Source: Eutreptiella sp. 'Long Island Sound 2002' (taxonomy: Eukaryota; Euglenozoa; Euglenophyceae; Eutreptiales; Eutreptiaceae). Taken from it: 64,000 bases of DNA. A model generated the notes under the pieces. The model was not told the DNA's origin. It saw only the letters and a program-made list of their open reading frames with translations, and searched no databases. How positions within the stretch are numbered: position 1 is the first letter of the stretch; each line of letters begins with the position of its first letter. Below, one piece after another: positions 52,401-64,000 of the stretch. The translations under genes and the position numbers were made by a program. The stretch spans positions 10,278,513-10,342,512 of the forward strand of contig OZ038402.1 of assembly GCA_964036045.1 (NCBI GenBank), written 5' to 3'.

Positions 52401-54640
52401 TCACCAAACTTGAAAGCTGAATTGGGCTCACGATCTCCGTTCCCACTTCGAGGGTTTTTGGGGTCCCGTGCAAATGGGTATCCAAACTGCAGCATAAAAT
52501 TGGGAATTTTGTCAGAACTCTTCTGCGGCAGTAGATCAGCGTGAGGCCGGCTGTCGGCCTTGGCGTTTGCCTTGCCGACGATCCTGCCGTCCCCTGGTAT
52601 CATCCGCCATCTCCTGTCGATGCTTCGTGGGATGCTCTTGGAAGAGTCCGCCGGCGGCCCGCCGTTGTCCGAACAAGGGCCATGAGGCAACGGAAACTGG
52701 GCTCGCATACGCCCCCGTGTCACAGGCGCATGGTCATAACCACATTCCGAACAGGGGGGGGGGGGGGTTGAATGTGGTACGTACGAATAGGCCTAATGGA
52801 CTCAATAGATACGAGATAGTTTTAATGAGCGTCGCTTTTGCCTTGCCAACGTACAAAAAACAGGGAACATCGCATACTTAAGGTGTGGTTTGGCAACTTA
52901 CAGTAGCAAAAGGTGTGAGGGAGGGCAAGGGAAAGGGAAACAGTATGAGGCTCCGTCTATTTTTTTTCGGTGGTTTATCCCTCCTTTCTAGCAACCCTTG
53001 GGTCTGAATGAGAAATGCTCAGTCCCGGTTTGGCGCAGAATCCAGCCACTCGCCGGCTGGGTAGTGTACCCAGATGCACAAAGTGCAACACTACACAAGG
53101 GCCCATTGTGGGATGCGGTGATTGACATCCCCATTCACCATGGCCAAAAGGTATCCAATTTGCGTGTCATGAGACTACTATACTACTATACTTCGCATAC
53201 TTTGCTACACGCTCATCCGCTGTTATGGTCTTCAAATGTCTTTGGTTTCTTTGCTTTGCGCAAAAGTTTCACTGGTTTCACTGGTACAGCACGCATGGCA
53301 GTAGTAGTAGCTGAACTTGTTGCAGTAGCAGCAGCAGTAGTAGCAGCAGTAGTAGTACTGGTTGACGTAGCAGACCGACTACATGTTGACCCAAAAAAAG
53401 GATTTGGCCGGGATTGGCGGACACACAGTTCACAAATAACCCAATCTTCAGCACAATCAGAATGCTTCTGTCGAAGGGTACAACGATCCAACTCGGCCCA
53501 AGACAAAGAAGCAACACTTTCAGCATTCTTGGAGTGGCATACATTACGGCGCCACATAAGTTCGAAGTTCAAAGTCTCGCTATGAACAAAGGAGAGGCAC
53601 TCATAGGCAGGTTGCCTAGCATCAGTCTAGCCGTAGTAACCACAGGCTTCGTGCAGGTTATGCACGTCCATCAAGGACGCCCTGTGGGGACAAGTTATCC
53701 CACATCGAACTGGGCAGACACTGCCCGTGGCAGAGCACATCTGCACACCACTGTCTGCCGACTTGGAGTGGCATACATTACAAGGCATAGTCTGGTCAAG
53801 AGCATAGGGGAGGGCAGGAAAAAGAGACAAATGGGTGCCTAATATTGCCTATTTCTGTGGTATGGTTCTGAGAACCCGCTGTACGGGCCACTGTTCGGGG
53901 CTGTACGGGGAATACGGGAGTCCCGTACGGGGGGGGAGGGTTGCACATTGGATCTGGAAGTTGAATAAGTAAACCCCCACGGCAACTACTTACAGTTGCT
54001 GACTGGCACGACAAATTCCGTTAAAATATAACAAATGTGGGAAAAATGTAGGGGTTGCATATTTCAAACTTACCAAAAATGGATTGCAAAACCCAAAAAA
54101 AAAAACAGTGGAAAAAACACAAAAAAATCGAAAAACATAAAAAAATCGAAAAACACAACGAAAAAAAACAAAAAAACGGCGTGCTTTTGTGTGTTCGACT
54201 TTCGACTTATGCGACGTCAACCAGACGGATGTGAGTGCCAAGAAAGTGCTCAGGTAAGACCCTGGTGTCAAGTGCCTCAGAGATTCGACAATGCCAAGCC
54301 TCCACAGGGTGAGTGTGTTAGTGAGGCTTGTGCATCTCATATCCACTAATCAGAGAACACCATGTAGTACAGCTATCGCTGCCACGCCCGAAAGGCATCA
54401 TCGTAATATTTTTTCGTGTGAGATGCAGACTCCGTGTCGGGGGACCACTGCATTATCCATACGAGGGAGTCTGGAAAAGGCCAAGTGGGCAGGATTGAAG
54501 TCAAATCTATGTCGAACACACTTGTAGGGTGGCAGGCAACCATTCCCTGAAACCATTGCCCAGAGGGCGCATATGTCTCTTGTCTGTAAGGCTCTCGCCG
54601 GTGTCACACAGTGCTCAAATGGGGGGAGGGCAAACTGTGG
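52401..54640. other. Mostly unassigned; Cys-rich minus-strand fragments
   Basis: On the minus strand two frames (53213-53572 and 53627-53830) each start with NVCHSKNAES or NVCHSKSADS and continue with spaced cysteines, including CPVRCGITCPH. The plus-strand phrase GGAGTGGCATACATTAC is correspondingly duplicated at 53532 and 53766. They may be zinc-finger ends of a transposase, but no catalytic domain was found. A-rich sequence fills 54090-54180. Confidence 0.3.
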
Positions 54641-54654
54641 TTGGGGAAGCCGTC

Positions 54655-54714
54655 ACTAGAGTGGCAGCGCATCGGGCGCCAGCCGTGCTGACGCTGGTTC
54701 GATCCCCGTTGTCG
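54655..54714 (+). ncRNA. tRNA-like sequence with B box
   Basis: AGAGTGGCAGCGCATCGGGC, then GCCAGCCGTGCTGA, and a perfect B box GGTTCGATCCC about 30 bases on. The T stem does not pair well, so it is not an intact tRNA. A SINE head or tRNA relic is likely. Confidence 0.35.
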
Positions 54715-54950
54715 CCACGCAACGGACGATGCCTCCCGTCGATCCCTTCGAGTACCGGTGGCGGTGCGCGCTGCTACAGGTGTGTGGTGCCACGACGTGT
54801 TTTTTCAGTTTTGAAGGGTGCCAGAAAAGGACAGAGAAGGAAAACAGACGAGACCTCCACCCAATCCACCGGCGGTACCGGCGGTGGCGCGTGTTGATGT
54901 AAGGGCGGGTGGTCCCAACGATGCCCACTGGAGAGCTGTATGTGCAGGGG

Positions 54951-55014
54951 AACCAGGAATCGAACCCCCGCTCATGACGGCCGAAGACTGCTGTGCTCCC
55001 CGTTGGGCCAACTA
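54951..55014 (-). ncRNA. tRNA-like sequence with A and B boxes
   Basis: On the minus strand TGGCCCAACGGGG matches the A box and GGTTCGATTCC the B box, with tRNA-like spacing between. The T stem has mismatches and no acceptor stem closes. It faces the plus-strand tRNA-like unit 240 bp away. Confidence 0.4.
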
Positions 55015-55037
55015 TGTCTCTTACCTTCCTCACTCAA

Positions 55038-58030
55038 TTACCTAAAATCTAAGGTGGGGACCTGCATGTCGAAAATGTCCCCACCATTACCGCCGAGTTT
55101 GGCAAAGAGCCAGGAGCTTTTCGGGGGGCGGCGCTTGCGGGGGGCTCGTGGCGGAGGGGAGGAGCGGGTCCGTTTTCGTAAGGCCCTAGGGGAGGTGGCA
55201 TGTGCACAAAGCTGCTTGGCAGGTACCCTCAGTTCGCTTTCCGATTCCTGATCAGCTGATTCCTGCCTAGCGCGCTTCCGGAAGAGGTACTGCCCTGTCC
55301 GAGTATAGGTCGATACCATGGCGCGGACAGCGGTATTGTATATGCGAGTGGTCCGCTGTGCTTGAGCAATGAACCTTGCCGCGAAGCACACTAAGATGTG
55401 GTGTGTGCGCAAAGTTTGGTTGCCCTGGGCAATTAGTGACTTTTCGGCGTCCCTGAGCCCCTGGTCCCGCTACGCACCGAAGAAGGGGGAAAGCAGGTGC
55501 CCGATCAGTCGGTGGCGCCGTGGGGCATGTGCAGACAACTAGTAGTCTAGAGAGTCCGTGATTTGCAGTATATGCCGAACTGTTTGCTGGGTGAGGGGCG
55601 CGTGAGCAGCAGTGAGGTTTTGTCGTATATTTGCCTAGGGGTGGCGGGGGTATGTGCGGCTTTTTTCTTCTTTGACCGTGATTTGTATAGTACTTGCTCC
55701 CACGGGACTTTATCCGTTGGATTAGGTCGGACCTGCCTGTGACGCAATTTGCCATACCATGCGGACACCGACCCACTCTCATGTGTACGTGGCTCTGTGC
55801 GGGGTGGCATCTGCAATTTGCCTCTAAGGGCATGGACCCCAAGCAGCATTTGGTATTGATGGCGTGCCACCCGTGCCCGCAAAAAAGGGAGGCTTTCTGG
55901 AGGAATCCCTTCGAGAAAGGACTTAGGTACCCGTAGGCAGGCCACATGGCGTCGGTCCTCCTTTGATGCCCCCCTCCCACCGTTGTCTCGCATGTTCCTC
56001 CCACGGCCCCCAACTGGAGGTCCACAGCTCCAAGAAGGGTTGCCTCCACACTTTACATTGGACCATCCGCTGGTGTGCCGTTGTCTGGTGCCATTCCCCA
56101 CGGATTGGACACTCCAGTCGATGTTTCTGCCACAGGGCACCGCATCCCTCCCACCTGACATTTCCCCACAACCATGTGACCCACGCCATGCAGCGCGTGC
56201 CCTTCAAGGGCAGCCACGACACCCAATGCACACCGGGGAAATCAGGGATCCGTCTCTCTTTGATCAACCACTTTTTGGCGGGGAGGGGGTGTGTCCTCAG
56301 GCCACATAGATATCCTCTAACAGGCTGGGGTTGGTATCAGGCAGAGGCAAATGACAGGCTATTTTCGCGAGGTTATCCACCTCTGCATTGCGTTGTATAT
56401 CCTCCCTATCTCTATCATCACGTGCGCTTTGGATGTTGCGGTGATTCGGGACCCATCGGAACGGAACGTGTTTGTGACACAATTCACGCAACAAAGTCCG
56501 ACGCAAATCGCTGTGAGAGCTCAGTGTGTGCAGTCCACTACAGCTGTATTGTCACAAACCAGTGTATCTTGGTCCTCCGCCATTGCGGCAACAAGGTGTG
56601 CCCCAGTGAGTTCAGCTCGGTAGGAGCATTACGGGCCCGAGACCCGTGCAATCACTTGCAGGTCCCCACAAGTAACCGCTACTCCCACTCTTTGCAAAGA
56701 GTAGTGGCAGATTTGTGCAGCTACCTTGCTGCCATCACTGAACCATTCCCCCCCGGTGCGCTGCTTCCCGTTGGTGTAACACGGCATTCCCGCGATGACC
56801 ACTGGCTCGAAACCGATATGTATAGTGCCCACCCCTTGGTCAGACGGTGGTGTTGCATGGGCAAAGTATTGAAAATGTAGGTCCGGGATCCCAAACCGCC
56901 GGCACTGTGCACGATGGAGCCTACCATCCTCATCTTCCTCCGTATCTATGAGTGTGGGGCCTCGGGGGGGTCGGACAGGGGTGTCGAGGGTAATGGTAGT
57001 CATAGCCCCCATTTGCTTAAGCAGGTGCACGTAATCTCTGATTGGGGAAACCGTGAGGGGTACCGGCTTGGAAAGCAGTGCACACAGTTGGGACGTGCGG
57101 TGTGTCAGTGCCGATTGCACCATGGTGACGTATCTGGCACGAAATGCCTAGAAGGCTTGCTTCACTCCTACCCCATCCATGGACACTGGTGCGTGCACGT
57201 GCGTAGCGTTGTGCGTGCGCTCTATGTTCTTTGCCACTGTCACCAAATCCCGTGACTTACTATCAATTGCCGCCAACAGACGATCATTGAAGACAAACAT
57301 CCCGCGATATACCCATTTGGGGAGGAGGGTGGTGTTAATCAGCATAGCACACTCAAAGGCATTAAGTGGCAAGACCTTGTATCTCAGGAGGTCGGCGGAT
57401 ACCAACGTCAGTATGTCATCATGTGCCCTGCTCTGCCACTCAGGGTGAGCCACGACATGGCCCAGGTACTGGAACACTGGGGCCTGGACCTGCAGGGTGT
57501 CGGTAGACAAGGCAATTGTTTCTTTATGGTGCTGCGGGGCCCATTTATATATTTGGGTTTTTTCTCTATTTGGGTGGAAACCCACTATCTGTGACAGAGA
57601 GTCAATTCAACACATGACATCTCTCAAACGGGCAGGGGAGGGCGCAACCACGGCTACATTATCTACGTACACGAAAAATTGGACGTCAGGAAACTCATGT
57701 CGGAGTGTAGCATGAAAAGATTCGTACACGAGGGCAAATATCGAGGTGTGGAGGGGTGTGCGGTGTGGAGGGGAAAGCTTTTGCAATATCTAACAGGCAA
57801 GCATACTGTGGCGCAGCACAGGTCTGGAGATGGGCCAGCAGCTCAAGAACCTGCTGTGAGGTAGTGCGATGTTTTTGGGACCCGGCCTGCGCCGGGACAG
57901 GGCGCATGATATAGGCCCCTCCACTGCTTGAAATATTAACCGTGCCAGGACAACATGCGTTGTGCATGAGACCGAAATTGGCCTGTAGTTTGTAGCTTTA
58001 TGGGCCTTTTTTCCTAATTCACGGGTGGCT
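55038..58030 (-). pseudogene. LINE-type retrotransposon: RT, RNase H and C-terminal domain
   Basis: The most complete element here. Minus-strand order: KATNYRPISVS (RT motif 1) at about 57990; AQAGSQKHRTTSQQVLELL and YACLLDIAKAFPS (motif A region) near 57800-57900; FFVYVDNVAVVAPS near 57680, motif C with Asn in place of the second Asp; GFHPNREKTQIY and FQYLGHVV (thumb side) at 57585-57450. RNase H follows, with EWFSDGSKVAAQ near 56720, NAPTELTGAHLVA near 56610 and FRWVPNHRNIQS near 56450. The post-RNase H region (55547-56161) contains RVARHQYQMLLGVHALRGKL then SAWYG and a basic tract, homologous to 31-32 kb. The end (55038-55412) is basic. Frames change several times and YVDN is unlikely to be active. 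No endonuclease was recognised upstream of 58030. Confidence 0.65.
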
Positions 58031-61000
58031 GGACGGGCATTTGCATTTCCACTGGTCTAGATGAGTTGCGGGGCTGAGTCCTAACGTTGATGGGGGGATG
58101 GGTGTCACCCTCCATATTGACAGGCTTGTCTCGCTCATGAGGTGAGAGCAAGGAGCCCAGGATTTGAGAGGGACCGCCCTGCATGTAGATGGAGGTGCAA
58201 ATGCCTAGTCGACCTTGGTGACCAGATAGTTGCACAATGTGCGCACTGCACCCGGGGAGCTAAGATGCAAATTGTTGACTCAGTGACCAAATGCGCAGTT
58301 GGTGGGCACCAAGGCCCATACAAGCAAAGCAAGCGGAGACACCGCAGGCACAGCAAATAGTGTATGTGCGACCTCCTTAAGATCCAATGACAGCCCTGCC
58401 TCAAACTCAAGATGTGCACGACTGCCCCTACACGAGGATGTACACCAGCAAGCAACGCATGGGCACAACATGCAAAGAGAAAGAATGTTGTGCTTGCATT
58501 CCCATTCACAGGACAAATACTGGGCTCACATCAGTGCCCAGTGCTGCTGCACAATCCCCTCTGGCAAGTGGTGTGCTGCGAACACCAACCCAACGAGAGA
58601 AATTGTGCTTCTACGTATTGTGGCATCCACCCTTGGACCACATAAATAGAGATTTCATCAAACCATGAACAATGGCACCACCTGAAAGCCGTTGGGTACA
58701 ACCACCATCACGTCGTGATTTCAAAGACAGACCCAAGCCCTCAAACAGAGGGACGAGTCCACCCTCTTCAATAAACACTACGGACGGCCACAGCCACCTT
58801 CGGTAAGGAAGACCCAGAAACAAAAATAAGCAAAAAAAAGTAATAGTGTGCAGAGGTCTTTTACAACAAAAATGCGCTAACCACTGATAGCCCAAGTCCT
58901 GTCCCTAATAGGACAAAGCGGCGTAATGGCAACGCCATGGACCACAGTGATCATACAAGACAGTCTGTGTGAAGCAAGGCAAACTCACCCACATTCCTGC
59001 ACAGGGTATCTGGATCACCTGGATATGCCTCGAAGACCACGACCCTCCGAGCAGGAGGGGCCTGCCGAGCTCTGCGACAAAAATGTCTAAATTACCTATT
59101 CCAAATCCGCAAACTGGCCCCAGTCCGCTGCCTAGCACGGCTTCAGCACTGGTGCACTGGTGACACTGTCGCACGTCCAGTGCCTGTGGGATGCTGCACG
59201 TGGAAGCAAGTTCGGCAAGTTCATCCGGATGACAGGGAGGAGGGGGGACAAAGGGTGCGTACATAACAGCACCAGAACAGAGGATGGCAGTCGTCAAAGA
59301 CTGCCTTTGGGCACCCTCCTAACATATGCAGAGGAAGCAGGGAGACGGCAGAGGTGGCACTTGCGGGGGTCTGCACTAACAGCGCAGGAACCGAAAACTG
59401 TTGAACCGACACCCCGTGTTGATGGGCCAAATCACGAGGTTTTGATGGCTCCCCACAGCCCCTGAAGCTGGGATCGCTGCCGCCACAGTTCTCAGTCTGA
59501 GGTGTTCCATTTCAGTCCGTGTGTCGATTGGACGAGGTGATGTTTGCGTATGGCCCGAAATGGACCGTTCGGGGCTGGTGCAGCACGCCACACTCCTTCA
59601 GACAGCCCCCATGAACAGCATAGCAAACAAATCCCATCCAAAGCAACCAAACCACAGCCACACTACGGCGTTGCACCGGAGATGGGGAGGGGGGGCGGGG
59701 TAGAAGTGAACTGTGCATCCCTGTAAGAGATGCATAGGCAAATTCGGGTGCGCCAGACCCTCATGCCTGCAACCTGCAGTGGTGCCATAGAGGAGCCTAG
59801 GGGCAGGCTCCCTGCAGTCGTGCCACGGAGGAGCCTCAGGGCAGGCTCGGCGTGGCACTTGGCGGATATGACCCTGGGGAGAAGCAACTCGGAATGAACG
59901 TGGCGTCCCGCGCAGTCTATACATCATAGACTCTAAATACTCCGTGCCCTGGAATTCCAGGCCATCCCAGGGGGACCCTCGACAGTAGTGCACCGGCAGA
60001 GCGGAAGGTGACATGGGCAACCCGCCAGCCGCCGTCCGGTGACCACAAGCGGGTGTGGGTGGACCCGACAGCCCCTCCCGCAACCCTTTGACCTTTGGTC
60101 CTCCGCCGGTTGTGAGATCGGCCCCACTTGTGGGGAGCGAAATCATGGCAAAGCTGGGGTACGTAATGGTCTTACGTGCGGGTGTGTGTGAGGTGTTTGA
60201 TCAAACAACCTCGAATCCCCAACAGAGGTCCGTACAAGCATCAGGGCATGCCAATAAGGGCCACGACACTTGCGTCCAAGTGGCAGAGAATCAGTCCACT
60301 CTGTGGCTGCACATCCACCCCCGACATTGTACACCCGGAAATCTGCTCCCTAAACTCCGATGCGGTCCTGATCCTGGAAGAACCGGAGGATGTGGACATT
60401 AGAGGCTGATCTGATGGACAGACCTGGGGAGGACATGAACTTGCATGCAGAGGCATACAGCTCATCAAGAAACACGTCATGGGCCGTTGGAGAGAAAGGG
60501 GGAGTGGCTAGACGTTGGGGATGCCACGTGGCCCATACATTAACGCGTCCCCGGCTGATTTGTGCTGCATGGGTGTTTCATGACCCCACACATCTATCCA
60601 TCTAAATTGCAGAGCCAGTGAGGGGCCAAAATGTGTATCAATCATCAAAAACGGTGCTTCTAGTTCTAGATATCCAACTGCATGATAACGTGGTGCTTCT
60701 CATCAGATGGGGGGCCTTCAATGGCCTGCGTCGACACAGGGATCGCCACATGTCCATCACAGCGCACAAAGGAAGGCGAATTGGAGGGAGATGCTGTACA
60801 ATGCTCTGGCCATAGCAAAGATTCGACATGCATAGAGAACGCGCCCGAATGCCAATGCCATCAGCCGGAAAGTATTCATGCTCGACTGTACCGGCCATTT
60901 GTGACGTTGGAATAGGGGCTGTCCCTTGTCCCTTGTCCCCGTCCATTTGCGGTAGTAATTGCACAGGACATGCCCGTGTTCTATTTCTACTCCTCTGACA

Positions 61001-62190
61001 TGTTTAGCACTCTGTGCACAACACATGCACATTGGTCAAGCTTCTGACATACCAACCCCTCAAAACCATCCCGTGCCTGCACCAAATTGCACCAAAAATC
61101 TGCACCAGCATTTGTTCTTCGACACCTTTACAGACCTGTGCAAGCACGCAGTACATAATGGGCACATAGAGCAAGTGCAAAGCATGTACATCACTCAGCA
61201 GATGCAGGCACATAGCAGGCACATAGCAGGCGCATAGCACGCACGCACGCACAATCACACACACTCAGAGGTATCCCCTGAAAAAAAAAAAAGTGAGTGT
61301 ACAATGAACACCATCTTCATTTCCTCTTCCTCAATGCACACAGCCTATTGCCAAGGCCCCCATCTTTTCCTTGAGGAGAGGTGTGTGGGTAAGTGGGGGA
61401 GATGGGCGAAAGTGGGGGAAACCCACATGCAAGCGATTGTATTTACATATTCCACGATTCTGCAATCCAGCAGCCTTGGCCCTGGAAGCCAATCTCCATG
61501 CAAAAGGCCACCAAACTGGCGTCCCAGCATAACACCTATGCTTTGCGCCACGTCGCTGTGCAAGGTCTTGTAATGTACACCTCCTACGGCATGGCAACAA
61601 CTCCAACTGATAAATCAGTGCGAGCAGGAATGACTTAGGCCGCTAGCCTAAGCAAGCAAACAAAATAAATGATCTGAAGACAGCTGTACGCAAAGATATA
61701 CCCAGACAGGTACAGTTTAGGATGAAACTGTTTACTGTTCACCGTTCACGGACAAACTGTAAATGGTGGTGCTCGGTCTATCGCTTACAACCTTTGACTC
61801 CCAACACAACGCGCATATATCTGTCAGCCATGCTGCATACATCTACGAATACACTTTCTCCAATTTCGGTCATTGTCGATCCCCACAGCATGCGAATGTT
61901 CCGGCAACTTGGGGACAACAATCCAACTTTGCAAAGCCATACAAAACCATACCCATGACACACGTCCCTGTAGAACACCATGAAAGCAGCAATACTGCAA
62001 TGCATCGGTCTACAGCAATTTTGAGGGATCGGGCAGGGATGGGCTTCAAGCAGACTAACATGCATCGCCAACCCCCAAAAATGGCGCACACGCCTTGACT
62101 CGAGCGAGGGCGCAGCAGCCGTGGCAAACACCACACCAGCTCAGCCCATGCCACACCAACACTTCTATACGGAGACTCAGGGACTCAGGG
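58031..62190. other. Unassigned region
   Basis: Open frames are numerous but short, and none shows a domain. A degenerate motif is near 58237. CATAGCAGGCACATAGCAGG and CACGCACGCACGCACA near 61210-61250 are simple repeats. The LINE at 55-58 kb may extend a little into this region. Confidence 0.4.
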
Positions 62191-62193
62191 TCT

Positions 62194-63720
62194 GCACAGC
62201 GCGCGCACAGCGCCCAATAGTCACAGACTCAGGGGGCGTTTCTGCACAGCGCCCAACAGTAAGTTAGCTTTCCCGCAACTACCCTGAAAAACAACCACCA
62301 CGGGGGAAGCCACGTCCAGAGGGCAAAAACAGCAGATTTAGACGGCAATCTGGCGTTTTCAGTGTGAAATATACTTTGTTTTACCTCAGCATCTGAGTTT
62401 TTGGACAGAGTCCGAGCCGCCCTGCGTAGTAGTTAATGCCGTCACCTTCAGGGAGAACGGGTCCAAAATAGCCTCCCTCTCGCACAGCGCGTGCACAGCG
62501 CGCACGCGGTGCGCCCCCGCAGTAGATGCGGGCACACTAACACACAACGCTGAGGAACCCCCGTACCAAACCTCGCTCACTTCGATAGATGTTAGTGGAT
62601 AAGAAGCCCAACGCCCTGGACAGCTACTGCGACTCCCTGTGGATGGTCAGGAACGCCGCACGCGCACGGGGACTGGCCACTGGCAGACGCCCGCGTGAGG
62701 CTGCGTTCTTCGGTCCAATGCTGGGGGAAGTGGCGGGATGCGGCGTCGAATGGGGAACAGGGGGTCAGGGGTGTGAGAGGGGCTGGAGGAGCCTGGGGCA
62801 GTAGCCCGAGGCTGAAATGGGGCATTTCTTTGGCGGGGGGGGGGGGGCACAATGGGTCAGGTTTGCTTCTCCGCGATCAGCTCCAGCGGCGCATGCCCCC
62901 CACGGTCTTCGTTGCTCTCATTGCAGTGTCCCAGAACGCGTTCTCAGTGTTCGCTGTCCGAAGGTGCAATGGGGGTCAGGGGCCAGGACCCTTCTCCCCT
63001 TTGCCACTGCACCAGGGCAGCTGTCGCCGGCTGTGCCTGCGGGTGTGCAAACCCTCGGAAACGGGGGATTGGGGGCGGGGCGCGCGCCGGATCGCGTCAG
63101 CGCGGCGAGGCTTGGGACACGTGTCTCGGGGCAGACGTACCCTCACGGCCGGGGCACGAGGAGGGCCAGTGACGGCCAAACGCTGGGGCTCTGCCACCAA
63201 CCGCCGTCCAGCCACATCCAAACGCCACCAGCCAACCGTTGGCCAACCGCGGCAGTACCGGCGGACCCCGGCATCTGCAGGCGACGGGCCAAGATCGAGG
63301 GCCGGAAAGCCACGGCCGGGGGTCCTGGGGGGCGGTCGTTGCACACGGGCGCCCTGAGCTCGCAAGTGACAGCGTCCCTTGGAGCGTTCGGGGTCGGTGC
63401 GAGGGGAGGCGGGTGGGCGTGGGGGCTGGGGTGCACGGGGGATCTATGGGGGCGTTTTCGCACAGCGCGCGCACAGCGCGGGCACAGCGCCAATTATTAC
63501 CGGGTAACAACCCTGAAAACCACCTGCGGAATCATGCACAATCAATTCAAAACTCAAAAATGCAAACATCTGATGCTTGCCATGGGTCCCAGGGACCTTA
63601 ATTCTGCCCCCTATAGCCCCGTCCACTGCAGCAGCTATTCAATGACGTCCTTTCAATCTTCTGAACTTACCGAACTCCCGGTGGTGGAGAACAGCCAACT
63701 TTTCGCACAGCGCACGGTAC
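62194..63720 (+). repeat. Cluster of ACA-type 11-bp motif units
   Basis: GCACAGCGCGC-type units occur as a pair at 62194-62214, singly at 62242, as a pair at 62482-62503, as a triple at 63460-63491 and singly at 63705. After the units at 62242 and 63491 the flanks share CCAA and, 30-40 bp later, ACCCTGAAAA plus CACC, so the motif is part of a longer dispersed unit different from the transposon-edge version. Confidence 0.7.
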
Positions 63721-64000
63721 GCCCCCTATGAGGCCTCAGGGCTGGGGGGGCATGCAGTCTCCGGCTCCGAGTATGGGACCGGGGGTGTGCAGAAGAACAT
63801 GTGGGGGGGGGGGGGCTCCTCACCACCCGGCCCACTTTGTTGCTGCACTGCAGCAGAGAGCCGTGCGGGTGTGGGGCGTGCGAGTTCCGTGGGTGAGGGA
63901 GGCCCCGCTTTGGGCGGGCCCTGAAGGGGTCCTGCAGACGGGGGGAGCAAGGGACACGCGACGGGAGACGGGGAAGAAGGCGGGGGGCGAAAGCGAATTT
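62600..64000. other. GC-rich region without a recognisable gene
   Basis: Frames up to 304 codons run on both strands, a normal consequence of high GC. Residue content (Arg, Gly, Pro, Ala) and lack of domains argue against coding. G runs lie at 62837-62847 and 63800-63812. If a real gene starts here it continues beyond the window. Confidence 0.35.

Noticed and set aside
62695-63731. Frames of 220 and 304 codons in the last 1.3 kb
   Set aside because: No domain, composition typical of GC-rich non-coding sequence, and they cross G runs and the 11-bp motif cluster.

Overview
The window looks like nuclear DNA of a eukaryote with a large, repeat-rich genome, most plausibly a protist or microalga. 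Protein genes are few and carry canonical GT-AG introns, one of them 5.3 kb long. Almost every other recognisable coding trace is a decayed transposable element. Simple repeats and G/C homopolymer tracts are everywhere. There is no operon structure, no rRNA and no intact tRNA. A four-unit TTAGGG array lies inside a dispersed repeat and does not mark a chromosome end. The lineage is inferred only from gene style; no marker gene settles it.

Three genes can be modelled with some confidence, all on the minus strand. (1) 20532-22967: a two-exon FAD-dependent monooxygenase of about 496 aa, membrane-anchored at both ends. (2) 29136-36397: a two-exon glycosyltransferase-like protein of about 647 aa, whose intron contains a same-strand LINE remnant. 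(3) 37832-40738: a secreted protein with a signal peptide, a calcium-binding EGF domain and six copies of a two-cysteine module I do not recognise; one apparent frameshift falls in module 4. Weaker candidates are a 621-aa Ser/Asp-rich ORF with 72-aa repeats (12568-14433), an acidic Ser-rich ORF (37156-37840) and a two-exon model with in-frame TGA codons near an HTH segment (42640-43713).

Layout: 1-6 kb holds two remnants of a DDE transposon with a C-terminal zinc finger; a third is at 16.3-17.2 kb. A 664-bp unit at 5.65 kb is duplicated at 10.25 kb. 8.3-9.0 kb holds a LINE RNase H tail and 12.6-14.4 kb the Ser-rich ORF. A LINE at 19.2-20.5 kb abuts the FAD gene at 20.5-23.0 kb. 24-25 kb carries a reverse-transcriptase (RT) remnant, and 25-28.5 kb G-runs and satellites. 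The glycosyltransferase gene and its nested LINE occupy 29.1-36.4 kb and the modular secreted gene 37.2-40.7 kb, with an RT fragment directly upstream at 40.7-41.3 kb. 42.6-44.4 kb holds HTH and retroelement fragments, 46.8-49.1 kb a degraded LPFGW-type RT element, and 49.5-52.4 kb repeat families and a minisatellite. 54.6-58.0 kb contains tRNA-like modules and the best-preserved LINE. 58-64 kb has no recognisable gene but a cluster of an unusual 11-bp tandem motif.

The genes do not form an obvious pathway. A monooxygenase, a glycosyltransferase and a modular secreted protein would fit membrane and cell-surface biology, but that link is only inference from proximity. The most novel items are the six-module secreted protein, the 11-bp paired GCGC-rich motif whose variable core matches between adjacent units, and the DDE transposase with a C-terminal zinc finger.
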